Source: Colius striatus
Taxonomy: Eukaryota > Chordata > Aves > Coliiformes > Coliidae
DNA length: 64,000 bases
Direction: 5' to 3'
Assembly: GCF_028858725.1 (NCBI RefSeq)
Contig: NC_084761.1
Location: 97,365,971 to 97,429,970 of the forward strand
The translations under genes were made by a program, and so were the position numbers. Below are positions 11,058 to 23,515 of this stretch, piece after piece. A model generated the notes under the pieces. The model made no database searches and was not told the origin of the DNA. It worked only from the letters and a program-made list of their open reading frames with translations. Position 1 is the first letter of the stretch, and the number at the start of each line of letters is the position of its first letter.

Positions 11058-11760
11058 GCCAGTGGTTTCCATGGCAACCAGCTGAGGTGTGAGGGTGCAG
11101 GCCTGCAGCTGGGCATGGCTCCCGGGGCAGGGGCCTGAGCCAGGGCTGCTGTGCTGCCTCACATCCCAGTCTCTGGTGTCTGAAAGCTCCCCTGGCAGAC
11201 GTCAGTGTGGGCTGGGAAGGGCCTTCCCCAGGCTGTTTGGTTTGGGTGAGCTCACGGCTCTGCACACACAAGGCAGCGGGGCTGGCAGGCCGGAGCGGGG
11301 GATGTGCCAACCCTGTCCTTCACCCTGGGAACAGCCCTTTGTCTCCCAAGGACCTGCTGGGACCACGTGTCCCTTTCCCCAGCGTCACCTCCAGGAGCCT
11401 CCAGCTCCCACTGGGAATGTGGATCTTAATAGACTGCCTGAATCTGGGCCAAAACTGAGCTGCTAACAAAGCCAGACGCTCTCCCGGGGAGGTGGAGAGG
11501 GAGGGACAGCAAAGCAGAGACAATGTCAGGCTGCAGCACAGCCTTTGTTTCACATGCACCTGGTTTCTTCTGAGCTCCTCCTCTTTCCCCCTTGGCCTCC
11601 CTTGGCCCTGTCACCTTCCCCTCTTGTCCTGCTGCCAGAGATGCTGAAGGATCCCTCCTCTACCTGAGGAACTTAGGCTCTGTGGTGGCACAGGTCACTC
11701 CCATCCTGACAGGTCATCATTTCTTCAGGGTCCCTGTCCTCTGTAAGTTAAAGAACAAAG
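11058..11760. other. Unique intergenic sequence with motif-rich part
   Basis: No coding exon was recognised. The part 11330-11560 carries several transcription-factor-like motifs and is discussed in the findings. Confidence 0.55.
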
Positions 11761-12545
11761 TTTCTGTTTAAAGCTGTTGGCAGAGGAAAGGGCCATGAGA
11801 GCCCAGCTGCAGCTACTCCACTCAGGGTTGCTTTTTCCCTCCTATCAGGTGTATATGCATCTTATCAATGTGTTACCTTCAGAGTTGGAACACAGGGATC
11901 TGGTTCCCAGTGTGAAGCCTTGCAGAAGAAAAACTCCTCCTGCTCCCTTCTTATGGCTCAGATGCCATCGAGCTCAAGATCTGATGTTCCCTGGTGAGCT
12001 GCAGAGAAGTCTGCCTATGGGCTGTGAGAGTGAAAGGACTCCTTGTGGGAGTGAAGACCTCTGGAGAAGGTTCATCTGCCCCTGTTGCATGTTTCTGCTG
12101 TGTCCAAGATCATTGCCTGGATTAGACCATGTTCTGGCCTTGAAAGGAAGAGGTCTCCAAGGTTCTCTTTGGTCTGTAGGGCTGGGGTTATCTCTTGAGT
12201 GGGTTTCAAGAGCAAGATCTTGTTCCTTGGAAGTAGCAGAGCTGAGCTGAACATCGTTCTTGCAGCTCTTCAAGGCTTAGAAACGAAGCTCAGCCACTAC
12301 CTTACGCTGCTTTGGACAGGAGGCTGGACTCTGCTTTTCCTGGTATAAGCAACCTTCTAGAAGAGGAAATCAGTGTACTTTGCAAACACTCCTGCTGTCT
12401 GTATAAGCAGTTGACTTGTATTCTAGCTTTATTCTATTTATATTTACCCAAAATATCTCGGTATGCTGGTGAGTGGCAGCTCTCTAGGATGACTGCATAT
12501 GTGAATAAACTTCTGCTTGCTCTGAATCCCTTCTGCCAGTCAGGC
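11761..12545 (+). mobile_element. Possible solo LTR remnant
   Basis: The stretch differs in composition from its surroundings. It has a TATA-like GTATAAGCAG (about 12400) and, 100 bases further, an AATAAA within GTGAATAAACTTCTGC (about 12500), followed by a pyrimidine-rich end. That is the order expected of a retroviral LTR. Neither terminal TG/CA nor a target duplication could be fixed, so it may instead be unique sequence. Confidence 0.25.
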
Positions 12546-12979
12546 AAATAATGACAGCAGGGAAAATCAGGGAAGAGAAAAAGAACAAAGGCATGCAGCA
12601 TCTCTGGGGAATGACCAAACAGGGCAAGAGACCTGACCTATGCCAAGGGCCTGCTGAGACGAGACGTGCTCCTGTGGTCGGAAAGTCATGTGGGAACTGC
12701 TGTCAGTTCTTAGCTCACCCCTGCTCCAAGACAGAGGATGATAACACAATGTTTTCCAGTGGGTCTCGTGGGTGATGAGGACCAGTTTTCCAAAGTGCTG
12801 TGTTTGGCAGGCATCAAACCCCCATTTCAGCTCAGCTCTGGGCTCCTGTTCCCTCCCTGAGCTTTGCTGGAGGAGCACAAGTCTCCAGCTCAGCCATGCC
12901 CATGGCCTCTCTGGCCTTGATCTGATGGGTTTAACTCACAGCTTGGCCTTGGACCTGCCTCATCAGCACCAACTTCCCT

Positions 12980-13075
12980 GATGACCCACTCTAGGTGGTC
13001 CTGCTCTGGCAGGGGGGTTGGAGTGGATGATCTCTTGAGGTCCCTTCCAACCCTTAAGTCTGTGATGTGGCTGAA
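12980..13075 (+). mobile_element. CR1 LINE 3' end
   Basis: CTAGGTGGTCCTGCTCTGGC, then TTGGAGTGGATGATCTCTTG and TTCCAACCCTTAAGTCTGTG. It belongs to the subfamily that ends CCTTCCAACCCTTAAG. Confidence 0.85.
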
Positions 13076-13589
13076 CATGACTCACCTGTGGGCCTTTCCT
13101 GCTTGCCCTGCCCAGGTCCTGTGCAGCTGGGCACCAACTGGTGAGGTCCCTGCTCTGCAAAGCCCCTGCCATCTCTGTGCCATCCCATTTGTCTCCTAGA
13201 TCTCCAGCCCTTGGGGATGCAGCCTGGGACTGCACAGGGCACGTGCTGTTGAGCTGATAAAAGCTGCAGCCCATCAGAGCTGTTAAAAGGATGGAGTGAA
13301 ATAAGGCAGAATATGCCCATTGCTTCCAAAGGAAATGGGGGTGTGATCCTTAGGGACAAGAAACCTAAAGCTATAAAAGAGCAGGAGCCATCTGGCAGAT
13401 ACTTAATGACTCAAATGGCCCAGTGATGGTTGTTTTTCTATAGAGATATATCTGCTGTGTCAGTCCATAGCTGGGACTTGACACCACAGCAGTTCATCAG
13501 CCAGAGTCAGGGCTGGAACAACAACAAGAAGAGGTTTTGCTGTGTCAGGTTCCAGCAGGGTGATACCAGCATGGTCAGCACCTCTCCTG

Positions 13590-14143
13590 GGAGCTATGGA
13601 GAAGGATCCAGCAACTAAAGAGCAGCTCTGGGACAGGACCAGCTTCACTCCTGCTCCCTGCTGCAAGGAGAGGGATGAACCTGCTGGGCTCCCCGGCACC
13701 AGAGAGACAGGGAACTGCTGGGAAGAGGCCAGTGCAGGGCTACCAGGATGATCAGGGGAGTGGAGCATCTGTGTGAGGAGGAAAGGCTGCAGGACCTGGG
13801 GCTGTTCAGCCTGGAGAAGGATGAGGGGGGAGCTCAGCAACACTTAAAAGTATCTGAAAGGTGGATATCAGGAGGATGGGGTGATGCTTTGCTCTGTGGT
13901 GGCAACAGACATAAGCTGGAACACAAAAAGTTCCACTTAAACACAAGAAAAAGCTCCTTTGGTGCTGAGGTGAGGGAGCCCTGGCCCAGGCTGCCCAAGG
14001 AGGGCGTGGAGGCTCCTTCTCAGGAGGTTTCCAAACTCTGAGACACATTCCTGTGCCCCCTGAGCCAGAGGAACCTGCTTTAGCAGGGGCTGGAGCAGCT
14101 CTGCAGGGCCCTTCCAGCCCCCACCATTTGGGGATTCTGTGAG
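13590..14143 (+). mobile_element. CR1 LINE fragment
   Basis: The left limit is approximate. It includes GGGAACTGCTGGGAAGAGGC, GGACCTGGGGCTGTTCAGCC and GGAGGGCGTGGAGGCTCCTT, and ends in ATTTGGGGATTCTGTGAGAG. It has diverged more than neighbouring copies. Confidence 0.88.
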
Positions 14144-15354
14144 AGGGATGAACCATCTCCAGGGCTCAGTTTATGACCTACAAACAGCATGGAGACCAAG
14201 CTGCTGTTGCTGCCTTGTCCTCAGCAGTGCTCAGGGGGCTGGTGTTTGAGAAGTTTTGAAAGGGTCAGATGGAGTGGCCAAGTGTAAGGTATTAAGAGAG
14301 CAAAGCCTTGAAACCTTCCTGCAAATCCCTTTGCAAACACCTCCCTTGTCCTCCCTGGCCAACTCCTTTTGCTATGTGCTGACTCTAAGGAACAACAGTG
14401 TGTTTGTGACCAAAACCTCCTCTCCTTGGGGCTTTTCAGAGCAGATCTGAGCTGGCTCTGCCATAACTCACCCCTCACGTGAGCAGCAGCAGCCAGAGAC
14501 AGAGGGACAGGTCCCCAGTGACAGTGTGGTGCCTAATTGCAACGAACTGAGCGTGCAAATCAGCAGCATCAGCCCTAATGGTTTCCCTGCTGTGGGAGGT
14601 GGCTTTTGTTAACGTGCACATTAGCGCATGCTAATGAGCTCCCGCTGCTGCTCCTGCCACCGGCACCAAGATGGATTATGCCACACGTGCTAAGCAGCTT
14701 AGCTGGGGTGGTGGCACACTGGAAAGCAGGCAGCTTTCTAAAGGGTGAGGGATCAACTGCTTCTGAGCAGCAGGAAAGGATCTAAGGCTCAGGGCCATCT
14801 CCCTGCCACTGACTGTTACACTTGGCTGGTGTTGCTGTTAAACATTTTGCTGCCAGTTCTGTCATTGTCCCTGCTGGCCACATCCAGGGGCTGTGCAAGT
14901 TTTGCAGACCCTTCTTCTCTCCTGCTAAAACAAGAGAGTAAAAGAAAACTCGAGTCATGGTGTCACCCTGGGTACTTCACCGTGCTGCTGGGCCAGAAGC
15001 AGAGGCAGGCAGCCTCTTTCCACCTTTCCCCAGCCCAGGGGAGCTGAGAGCTGGGCTGTTTGCTGGGAAGGAATGGCTTTCCCTAACCTTGTAGTCGCCC
15101 TCCAAGCTCTGGGGGATGCTTCACTCCCGTTGCCATGGAATTAGGGCAAGGGGAGGGGGAGCGGGGGGATGCGAGAGCTGCTGCTGCCATCTCCTGGAGG
15201 AGACCTGGATCGCCTTGGGGGGTTGGGAAGAGCAGAGGCAGGTGGGGAGATGTTTCAGGCAAGGCTCAGCCCATATCTAGGTCCAGGTATGTTGCTAACA
15301 CAGCAGAACTCACTTGTTGCTACTTCTTAAGGCCAGAAGCTTGCAGAGCAGAGA
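14144..15354. other. Unique intergenic sequence with candidate enhancer
   Basis: No gene was recognised. The block 14525-14700 looks like a conserved non-coding element. Confidence 0.55.
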
Positions 15355-15862
15355 GTGATGGCATGGGTTGGGGTGGAAGGGACCTTAAAGCTCATCTGGT
15401 TCCAACTCCCATGGGCAGGGACACCTTCCACCAGCCCAGGTTGCTCCCAGCCCCATCCAACCTGCCCTTGGATGCTTCCAGAGATGAGGCAGCCACAGCC
15501 TCTCTGGGGAACCTGTGCCAGGGCCTCAGCACCCTCCCAGGGAACAACTTCTTCCTGACATCTCATCTCAGTCTCCCCTCTCAGTCTGGAGCCATCACCA
15601 CTTGTCCTGTCACTCCAGGCTCTTGTACAAAGCCCCTCTCCAGCTTTCATTGTTGGCCCCTTTAGGGACTGGAGGCTGCTCTAAGGTCTCCCCAGAGCCT
15701 TCTCTTCTCCAGGCTGAACACCCCCAGCTCTCTCAGCCTGTCTCCACAGCAGAGGGGCTCCAGCCCTCAGATCATCTCTGTTGCCTCCTCTGGACTCACC
15801 CCAATACTCCATGTCCTTCTGATGCCGGTGCCCCAGAGCTGGGCATAACCCAGAATCAATAG
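15355..15862 (-). mobile_element. CR1 LINE fragment, older subfamily
   Basis: It starts near GGTTGGGGTGGAAGGGACCT and has CCCATGGGCAGGGACACCTT and TCTCTGGGGAACCTGTGCCA. It is the same subfamily as the plus-strand copy at 54850, and it lacks the AGAATCATAGAAT tail. Confidence 0.88.
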
Positions 15863-16477
15863 ACTCTCTGCCAAACAAACCATTAATGATTCAAATGGCT
15901 GTGACCAAACCTGCCCAGGTAGCATTTTGGCTCCAGCTTTGTCCCTGCCTAGCTTCACCCCAGGGACATTCAGACATGTCTTCTGCTGGACTGGGCTCTA
16001 TGGCAGGACTCTGAAGGTGAGGTCAGCTCAGGAACAGAGGATGCCTTGGAGGTGGCTGATCCTGGAAGAGACATCTCTGAACCAGTCAGTCTCATCCCTA
16101 ATGCACTGATGGAAGTGGCAGCAAGGAAAACCATCCAGTAGTAGAGGGTGATGAGTCAATGAGGCAGATGGGAAGGGAGGGGTGTGAGGTTTCCCTACAC
16201 ACATGGAGGCAACACTGACAATGAATGTGGGATGTGTTTGAAGCTGCAGGTGATTGTTGTTTCTCAGTGTTACCACCAAGAGCTGTCTCTTTCCTGCAGC
16301 TTGCAGTTTGCTGTCACCTTTCTTATCAGCAGGCAGCCCACAGAGCTCAGAGAGCCCATCCCTTGCAGGGAGGGTGAGGGGAGACATGGGCCAGGCTGGC
16401 AGATAGCAGAGATCCAACGTGGGTCCCACTGCAGGGCCACTGGTAGGGGTCTGGCCTGGAATCCTGTCCTTGACTGT

Positions 16478-17300
16478 ATGAGATAAAGCCTTGACAGGCT
16501 GAGAGTTGGGTAGAGAGGAACCTGCTGAGGTTCACCAAGAGCAAGTGCAGAGTCCTGCAGCTGGGGAGGAACAAGCCCCTGCAGCAGCACAGGCTGGGGG
16601 TGACCTGCTGGAGAGCAGCTCCAGGAGAGGGACCTGGCAGTGCTGGGGGAGAATCAACTGCCCATGAGCAGCAACGTGGGCTCGTGGGCAAGAAGCCAAT
16701 GGCAGCCTGGGGGCATTGAGGAGAGTGTGGGCAGCAGGGCCAGGGAGGTTGTGCTGCCCCTCTGCTCTGCCAGAGCTGCTGAGGCCTCATCTGGAGTCCT
16801 GTGTCCAGTTCTGGGCTCCCCAGCTCCAGAGGGACAGGGAAGTGCTGGAGAGAGGCCAGTGCAGGGCCACCAAGATGCTGAGGGGACTGGAGCATCTTCC
16901 TGATGAGGAAAGGCTGCGGGACCTGGGGCTGTTCAGCCTGAAGGAGACTGAGGGGGGATCTCAGCAACACTTATAAATCCCTAAAGGGCCAGTGCTGAGA
17001 GGATGGGGCCAGTGTTTGTTGTGTGGTGGCCAGTGCCAGGACAAGGTGTAACAGGCACAAGCTGGGACACAGGCAGTGCCCCTGGCACAGGAGGAGAAAG
17101 TCCTTTGGTGCTGAGGTGAGGGAGCCCTGGCCCAGGCTGCCCAGGGAGGGTGTGGAGGCTCCTTCTCAGGAGGTTTCCAACCCCACCTGGACACGTTCCT
17201 GTGCCCCCTGAGCCAGGGGAACCTGCTTTAGCAGGGGCTGGGGCTGCAGCAGCTCTGCAGGGCCCTTCCAGCCCCCACCACAAAGGGATTCTGTGAAAAG
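16478..17300 (+). mobile_element. CR1 LINE fragment, about 0.8 kb
   Basis: It begins near GGCTGAGAGTTGGGTAGAGA. It includes GGCAAGAAGCCAATGGCAGC and CCTGTGTCCAGTTCTGGGCT, and ends CCCACCACAAAGGGATTCTG. Confidence 0.93.
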
Positions 17301-19655
17301 GAACCAGAGTTGAAACCTGGGATTGCTGGTGCCAATGGCCCAAATTGTGACAGTGTTAAACGACTTTAAGTGAGGGAATCTGACCCTGGAAAGGTGATCT
17401 CAGGAGCTGCTACAGCCCCTTGGGATGTCCTCACCCCACCCTGGGGCTGATTTTGCACTGAAGTGGATGGGAGACCCTTGGATTGTCCCTACTGCCAGCT
17501 CAGCTTCAGCAGCACCTCCCGCAGCCCCTTCTGCATTGGCTGCCCCATGGCAGCCTCTCTCTCTGCTCAGTCTCTGAGTCCCACTGCTCCCTCTCTTCCA
17601 CCCTAATCCTGCCCTCCCCAGGGAGCTCATACAGTGTGAGAAGCTCACACACAACAGCCCAGAGGAGCATCTTCCTTGAAGGAAGAGAAAGAAATCAGTC
17701 CCACAACTATTCCCCAGCTCTTATGTGGGAACCTGCCCAAAGGCAGCAGCACAGCCAGGGCTGTGTGTCTTGCCCCATGCAGCACAGCCCTGACTGCACT
17801 CCCCACTCCACACTCCCTTGCCAGGCTGAAACGAGGCCATGGCTCTGCTCTCTCCCCTGACCTTAATTTGATGCTGGCAGAAATTTTCCATTCAGACAAA
17901 CCAGAGCTCTGTGTCCTCTGTGGTGACCCTGCATCCACCTGACCAGGAGATGCTTTAGGAGGAGACACCTCTCCCTCCTACAGCCCATGTCCCATTTGTC
18001 TCTGAGCATACAGCCTGACCCACTCTGGGACCATTTTCATCCTGCTTTTAGGTCACCTCAACTAAATCTTGAGCCACTGAAATGGGTTGAAAGGCAGGCC
18101 AAAGGGAGTTTTGTGCCTCTCTGCTGTCAGGCTGCATCCCACAGTGCAGGTCTGCATAGGACCTGAAGGATTTGGAGACAACCATGTCAGCTGATGTGTT
18201 GAAGGTGCCCAAAGATCAGGTCACAGCTGTAAAAGTCCTGCTGTGTCCATTCTCTGTCCTCCAGGATGGGCAGTCCAGTGTTTAGGCTGCCACCTCTGCA
18301 TCAACTCTGCCTAAAGAAGCTCCTGAATTCAGTTGGTTCCCTCTTTACATAAGCACAAGAGTCAAGGAGACACTGTCCACCTCAACACCAGCTGGCTGTG
18401 CAGCTGAGCTGGATGTCCATGGCCCAGGAAGGAGGGTTTGGGTCCCTCTCAAAGAAGTCTACTGCCACACAGATCCTCCTCCTGGCACAGGTGAGGAACT
18501 CTGCTCCTTTCTCTGCTGTGTCTGCAGTAGCTGGGCTGGCATCTCTCACCATTTTCTAGGCATCTCTGGTCTCATTTTCCAGTTGGGAGTGCTGCTCACC
18601 TCATCTTACACACCTCCTGGCATTTTCTCTACCCTTCTCTGTCCCTGCAGTGATGTTCTCACCTAAAAGCAAAACAAACATGCTTGGAATTGTCCCAGCT
18701 CCTCCTCATCCTCCATTGATGAGTTCCCAAAGCTCTGTCTTCTGCTTCTTAGACTTTAGGGTAATCAAAAGTTGGGGTAAATGAGTTTCACCAGCTGGAA
18801 ATGGCTGAGTAGGACTTTGGCTGAAGATACTGGAGGTATGAGATGATCCTCAAACCTCCATGGGCTGCCAGGGAGGGTCCTGAAGGGAAAGCCAAATGCA
18901 GGATGAACACTGAGATGTTTCTACTGCAGTGTGAGTGCTGCCAGCCAAGACCTGCACGAGACCCCCACCTGCAGCCAGGACAGTTCTGGTCACTTCTAGG
19001 ACCAATGTGTCCAACATTACACTCCAGTCTCACCACTCTGGTTCACCTGTCCAGCAGCACAGCAAACCCTATGGACTTGGAGAAGACTTGAAGGTTTCTG
19101 GGCCAGTTCCTCAGCTAAGCAGCCCTGCTCCTGCTCTTAGGGACTGTTGTCCTTTGCAGCCTCCCCTGTGGATGGGGCAGACCAGGTCAGACCTTCAACA
19201 ATTCTGGATGCTGTCAGCAGAAGCTTGTTTGTCCTGGTGTTATGTGCAAGCTCAGCACTTTTAAGAACATCAAGCAGCTGCACAGGCACTTTCAGAAGGA
19301 GATAAATGACACATGGCGGGTTGTGTGGGGTCAGGAAGGGAAATGCACATCTTGGACTCAAAAGGGAAATGAATTGGGTTACTGGTCAACAAATAAATCT
19401 GAAGTAGTTCCTGTATCTCCCCACCAAACTGTAAGGAGAAGCCTTGTGAAGGGGGAAGAGAGCAAAGCTGGAGAGGGCTGCTGTGGGGCTGTGTCTCAGG
19501 CCAGCTCAGCATCCTCCAGAAAAGGGCTCCCAAGAAGCCTTTTAGCTCCTGCCACTGTTTCACCTTTCAAAAGGACACGAAGGCCTTGTCCCCAGGGACA
19601 GAAAATGTCACATTTCAGGTATGCACAGTGATCACAGAATGCTCCTGTCTTTAGG
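17301..19655. other. Unique intergenic sequence
   Basis: This 2.4-kb stretch shows no gene, CR1 copy or tandem repeat that I can identify. Confidence 0.55.
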
Positions 19656-20615
19656 GCAGGAATCATAGATTCATAGAATCACAGAATGGTGGGGTTGGAA
19701 GGGACCTTTAGAGCTCATCCAGTCCAACCCCTCTGCAGAAGCAGGGTCACCTAGATCAGGTCACACAGGAACGTGTCCAGGTGGGTCTTGAAGAGCTCCA
19801 AGGAAGGAGCCTCCACACCCTCCCTGGGCAGCCTGTGCCAGGGCTCCCTCACTCAAACACTGAAACAGTTTTATCTTATGTTTAAGTGGAACTTTTTGTG
19901 TTCCAGCTTCATCCCATCACCCCTTGTCCTGTTGCTGGCTACTATAGAAAAGAGGGATGTCCCAACCTCCTGATACCCACCCTTTAGATACTTGTAAATG
20001 TTAATAAGATCCCCCCTCAGTCTCCTCTTGTCCTTGTTGAACCTCAGCAGGTTCCTCTGTGCCCAACTCTGCAGCCGCTCGAGATCCCGCTGAATGGCAG
20101 CTCAGCCTCTGGGGAATCAGCCAGTGCTCCCAGTTTGGTGCCAGCAGGGAACTTGCTGAGGGTCCCTCTGTGCCCTCATCCAGGTGGTTGATGAAGATGT
20201 TGACCAAGACTGGCCCCAGAACCCATCCCTGTGGAACTCCACTGGCCACAGGCCTCCAACTCGACTCTGTGCCATTGCTCAGCACCCTCTGGGCTCTGTC
20301 ATTCAGCAGCTCTCCATCCACCTCACTGCCCACTCATCCCAGCCACACTGCCTCAGCTTTCTGATGAGGATGTTGTGGGAGACAGTGTCCAAAGCCTTGC
20401 TGAAGTCAAGGTAGATGCCATCCACTGCTCTTCCCTCATCTCCCCAGCCAGATATGCACTCACAGAAGGCATCAGGTTGGTCAGACAGGATTTCCCCTTG
20501 GTGAAGCCATGTTGACTCCCCTGATAACCATCTTTTCCTTCCTATGTTCAGTGATAACATTCAGGATGAGTTGTTCCATCACCTTTCCAGGGATGGAGCT
20601 GAGGCTGAAGAGGAA
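19656..20615 (-). mobile_element. CR1 LINE fragment with reverse-transcriptase remnants
   Basis: The tail TTCATAGAATCACAGAATGG lies at the left. In the element sense, minus-strand frames read IYLDFSKALDTVSHNILIRK (about 20440-20380) and then, in another frame, [20 protein letters not shown] (about 20250-20190). Both are standard reverse-transcriptase blocks of CR1 ORF2. At least one frameshift separates them, so the copy is dead. It is one of the two longest copies in the left half. Confidence 0.95.
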
Positions 20616-21099
20616 GGGGATTTCCCCCTGCCATGTTTTACGTGACTTTCACTTCTTTTTCACACCAGAGAAGATGAAAAGATTCAAGTCCCATCCCTAC
20701 AGTGCTTCAGGCACAAAACTTCCCTGGCTATCAGCTGTTCTGTGGGGATCCCTGCATTCAAGCCATGCATCAGCACCAATGGACTTGCCTTAAGGGTTAA
20801 AGATAATAATGAAATGGTTAAACCAAACAGATCTGTGTATGCAGAAAATGGCTGTTTGTGTGCAAGGGGAACATTGCAGCTTTGTGAGTCACTGCCCTCT
20901 TGTGATACTCAGCATCTTCCTAAAAGGATCAACCAACCAGAGCCCCAACCAACCAGAACTCCAGACTGTGTTCCTGGTATCCAGTTACAGAGAAAACCTG
21001 GAAACCCTGAGGCTGATGGGCTCCAAAGCTCATCTCCCAGACAAATCACATGAAAAGTCCTGACATTTATTGCTTTTAGTGTTTCATAACCTGCTTCAG

Positions 21100-21942
21100 G
21101 ACACTGAACTGGGGGCAGTGGCTGCCACACCAGAGGCTGTGCTGCCATTCAACCAGCCCTGGGCAGGCTGGAGGCTTGGGCTGAGAGAAACCTCATGAAA
21201 TTCAACAAGGGCAAGTGTAGTCTTGCATCTGGGGAAAAACAACCCCATGTGCCAGCACAGGCTGGGGAATGAACTGTGAGAGAGTAATGTAGGGGACAGG
21301 GAGCTGGGGGTGATGCTGGGCAGCAGGATGGGCCTGAGCCAGCAACGTGCCCTCGTGGAAAAGAAGCCAATGGCATCCTGAGGTGGATGAGAAGGGCTGT
21401 GGGCAGTAGGTCAGAGAGGTTCTGCTGCCCCTCTGCTCTGCTCTTGTGAGACAACATCTGGAATATTGTGTCCAGTTCTGGGCCCCTCAGTTCCAGGAGG
21501 ACAGAGAGAGCTGGAGAGAGTTCAGGGCAGGGACACAGAGATGATGGAGTGGAGCATCTGCCTTGTGAGGAAAGGCTGAAGGAGCTGGGGCTCTGCAGCT
21601 TGGAGAAGAGGAGACTGAGGGGTGACCTCATTCATGTTACAAATCCATCAAGGGTGGGTGTGAGGAGGCTGGAGCCAGGCTGTGCTCAGTGATGGCCAAT
21701 GATAGGACAAGAGGCAATGGGTAAAAGCTGGAACACAAGAGGTTTGTCACAAGAGGGTGACAGAGCCCTGGTCCAGGCTGCCCAGGGAGGGTGTGGAGGC
21801 TCCTTCCTTGGAGGTCTTCAAGATCCACCTGGACATGTTCCTGTGTGACCTGATCTAGGTGGGAGCTGCTTCTGCAGGGGGGCTGGACTGGATGATCTCT
21901 AAAGGTCCCTTCCAACACACCATTCTGTGATTCTATGATTCT
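21100..21942 (+). mobile_element. CR1 LINE fragment, about 0.85 kb
   Basis: It begins near GGCAGTGGCTGCCACACCAG and has GAACCT-type AGAGAAACCTCATGAAATTC and GGAGACTGAGGGGTGACCTC. It ends with CATTCTGTGATTCTATGATT, a full tail. Another copy follows immediately. Confidence 0.93.
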
Positions 21943-21944
21943 AA

Positions 21945-22155
21945 AGACACACAAGGATAAACTTGTTCCCTGTTGAGGTGAGGGAGCACTGGCAGGGGCT
22001 GCCCAGATGGGCTGTGGAGGCTCCTTCTCTGGAGACATTCCAGCCCAGCTGGATGAGTCCCTGTGTGCCCTGCTCTAGGTGGTGCTGCTCTGGCAGGGGG
22101 GTTGCACTGGATGAGCTTTTCAGGTCCTTTCCAGCCCTTAAGAGTCTATGATTTC
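21945..22155 (+). mobile_element. CR1 LINE fragment, directly behind the previous one
   Basis: It begins ACACACAAGGATAAACTTGT, where related copies have a longer 5' part. It ends CCAGCCCTTAAGAGTCTATG. It is the CCTTAAG-ending subfamily, different from the copy it abuts. Confidence 0.9.
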
Positions 22156-22767
22156 ATTTGCCCACTGAGAAAGAAGCTGGAGTTTTCCTTGCTCAGATCT
22201 CACCTTGTTTGGTATGAAGACAAGGTTTTGAATCTAATTTTTTTGGCCTTTGCCTCTGTCTGGAATGGTGAAATTAGGACAAGGTGACTCAAGCTAGTAA
22301 TTCTTGTTATTGTTATGATCCTTATTCCTTCCATGGACAACCAGAGTACTTGGGAGCTCTTGTCAGGAGAAAACCATGATGACAACTGCTGCATAACATG
22401 GGCAAAGTTGAAGAGGAAACAGTGATTTGTGTTTCTTTTTAAAGCCAAATAATAGGGAGATGTTCCAGTTTTTAAAAAAACTCATTCAAAAAGTAGGTTG
22501 GACAAAGCAGCAAAGAAACCAAACACCAGAACTGTCCTGCCTCTGACACACAGGGGGAGTGGGAGAAGGTGTGCTCAGCCAAAGCTAGTTTTGATGAGAG
22601 ATTTGCATCCAGCTCAAGCTGAAGTGAAGAGGGGGGAGGTAGAGTTTTGCTGGGCACTGCACTCAGCTGCCAGCTGTAAACAGCTAATGCTCCCCTGCAA
22701 AAAACATCTATGAGAAACTCTGGTGTGTGTATTTTCAAAGCAGTTGATAGTCCCAAGACAGTATTCC
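22156..22767. other. Unique intergenic sequence
   Basis: Nothing was recognised. Confidence 0.55.
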
Positions 22768-22970
22768 CAGCATGGTGGGGGTTGGAAGGGCCCTGCAGAG
22801 CTGCTGCAGCCCCAGCCTCTGCTACAGCACCTTCCCCTGGCTCAGGGGGCACAGGAATGTGTCCAGGTGGGGTTGGAAACCTCCTGAGAAGGAGCCTCCA
22901 CACCCTCCCTGGGCAGCCTGGGCCAGGGCTCCCTCACCTCAGCACCAAAGGACTTTCTAGTTTCTCCTCA
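22768..22970 (-). mobile_element. CR1 LINE fragment
   Basis: It starts CATGGTGGGGGTTGGAAGGG without the final AGAATCA repeat. The body CAGGTGGGGTTGGAAACCTC runs to GCACCAAAGGACTTTCTAG, where it is truncated. Confidence 0.9.
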
Positions 22971-23099
22971 TGTTTATTGAAGAGCTTTTTAAAATGCACC
23001 ACATGTCCCAGTATTTTATTGCATTTACTGTTTGACCAGTTCTTCACTGTCCTCTGTGTTAGTACTCTCTGTGCCAGATGGCATGGAAGGGACCACACT

Positions 23100-23515
23100 G
23101 ACCCATGTGAATGTGGAGCATGAGTCTGCAGAGGAGAGGCTGAGGGCCCTGGGGGTGTTGAGCCTGGAGGAGAGGAGGCTGAGGGGAGACAGGAGCACTC
23201 TCTGCAACCCCCTGACAGGAGGCTGCAGTGAGCTGGGGGTCAGTCTCTTTTCTCAAGTAACAAGCTGGGACAAGAGGAAACTGGCTTAAGCTGCACCAGG
23301 GGAGGTTGAGATGGAGACTGGGAACAATTTCTTCTCCAAAGTGCTGTCCAGCCCTATCCCAAGGAGGTTGGGGAGTGCCCATCCCTGGAGGGATCCCAAA
23401 GCCATGGAGCTGTGGCTGAGGGCCAGGGGTCAATGGTGGCTGTGGCAGTGCTGGTGGAACAGCTGGACTCCATGGAATGAAATGTCTTTTCCAATCCAAA
23501 TGATTCTGTGATTTA
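23100..23515 (+). mobile_element. CR1 LINE fragment
   Basis: GAGAGGCTGAGGGCCCTGGG, GGGGAGTGCCCATCCCTGGA, CCAATCCAAATGATTCTGTG. It is the plus-strand version of the subfamily seen at 671 and 62852. Confidence 0.92.

Noticed and set aside
10588..11310. 240-codon minus-strand frame
   Set aside because: It overlaps two CR1 copies read on their antisense strand.
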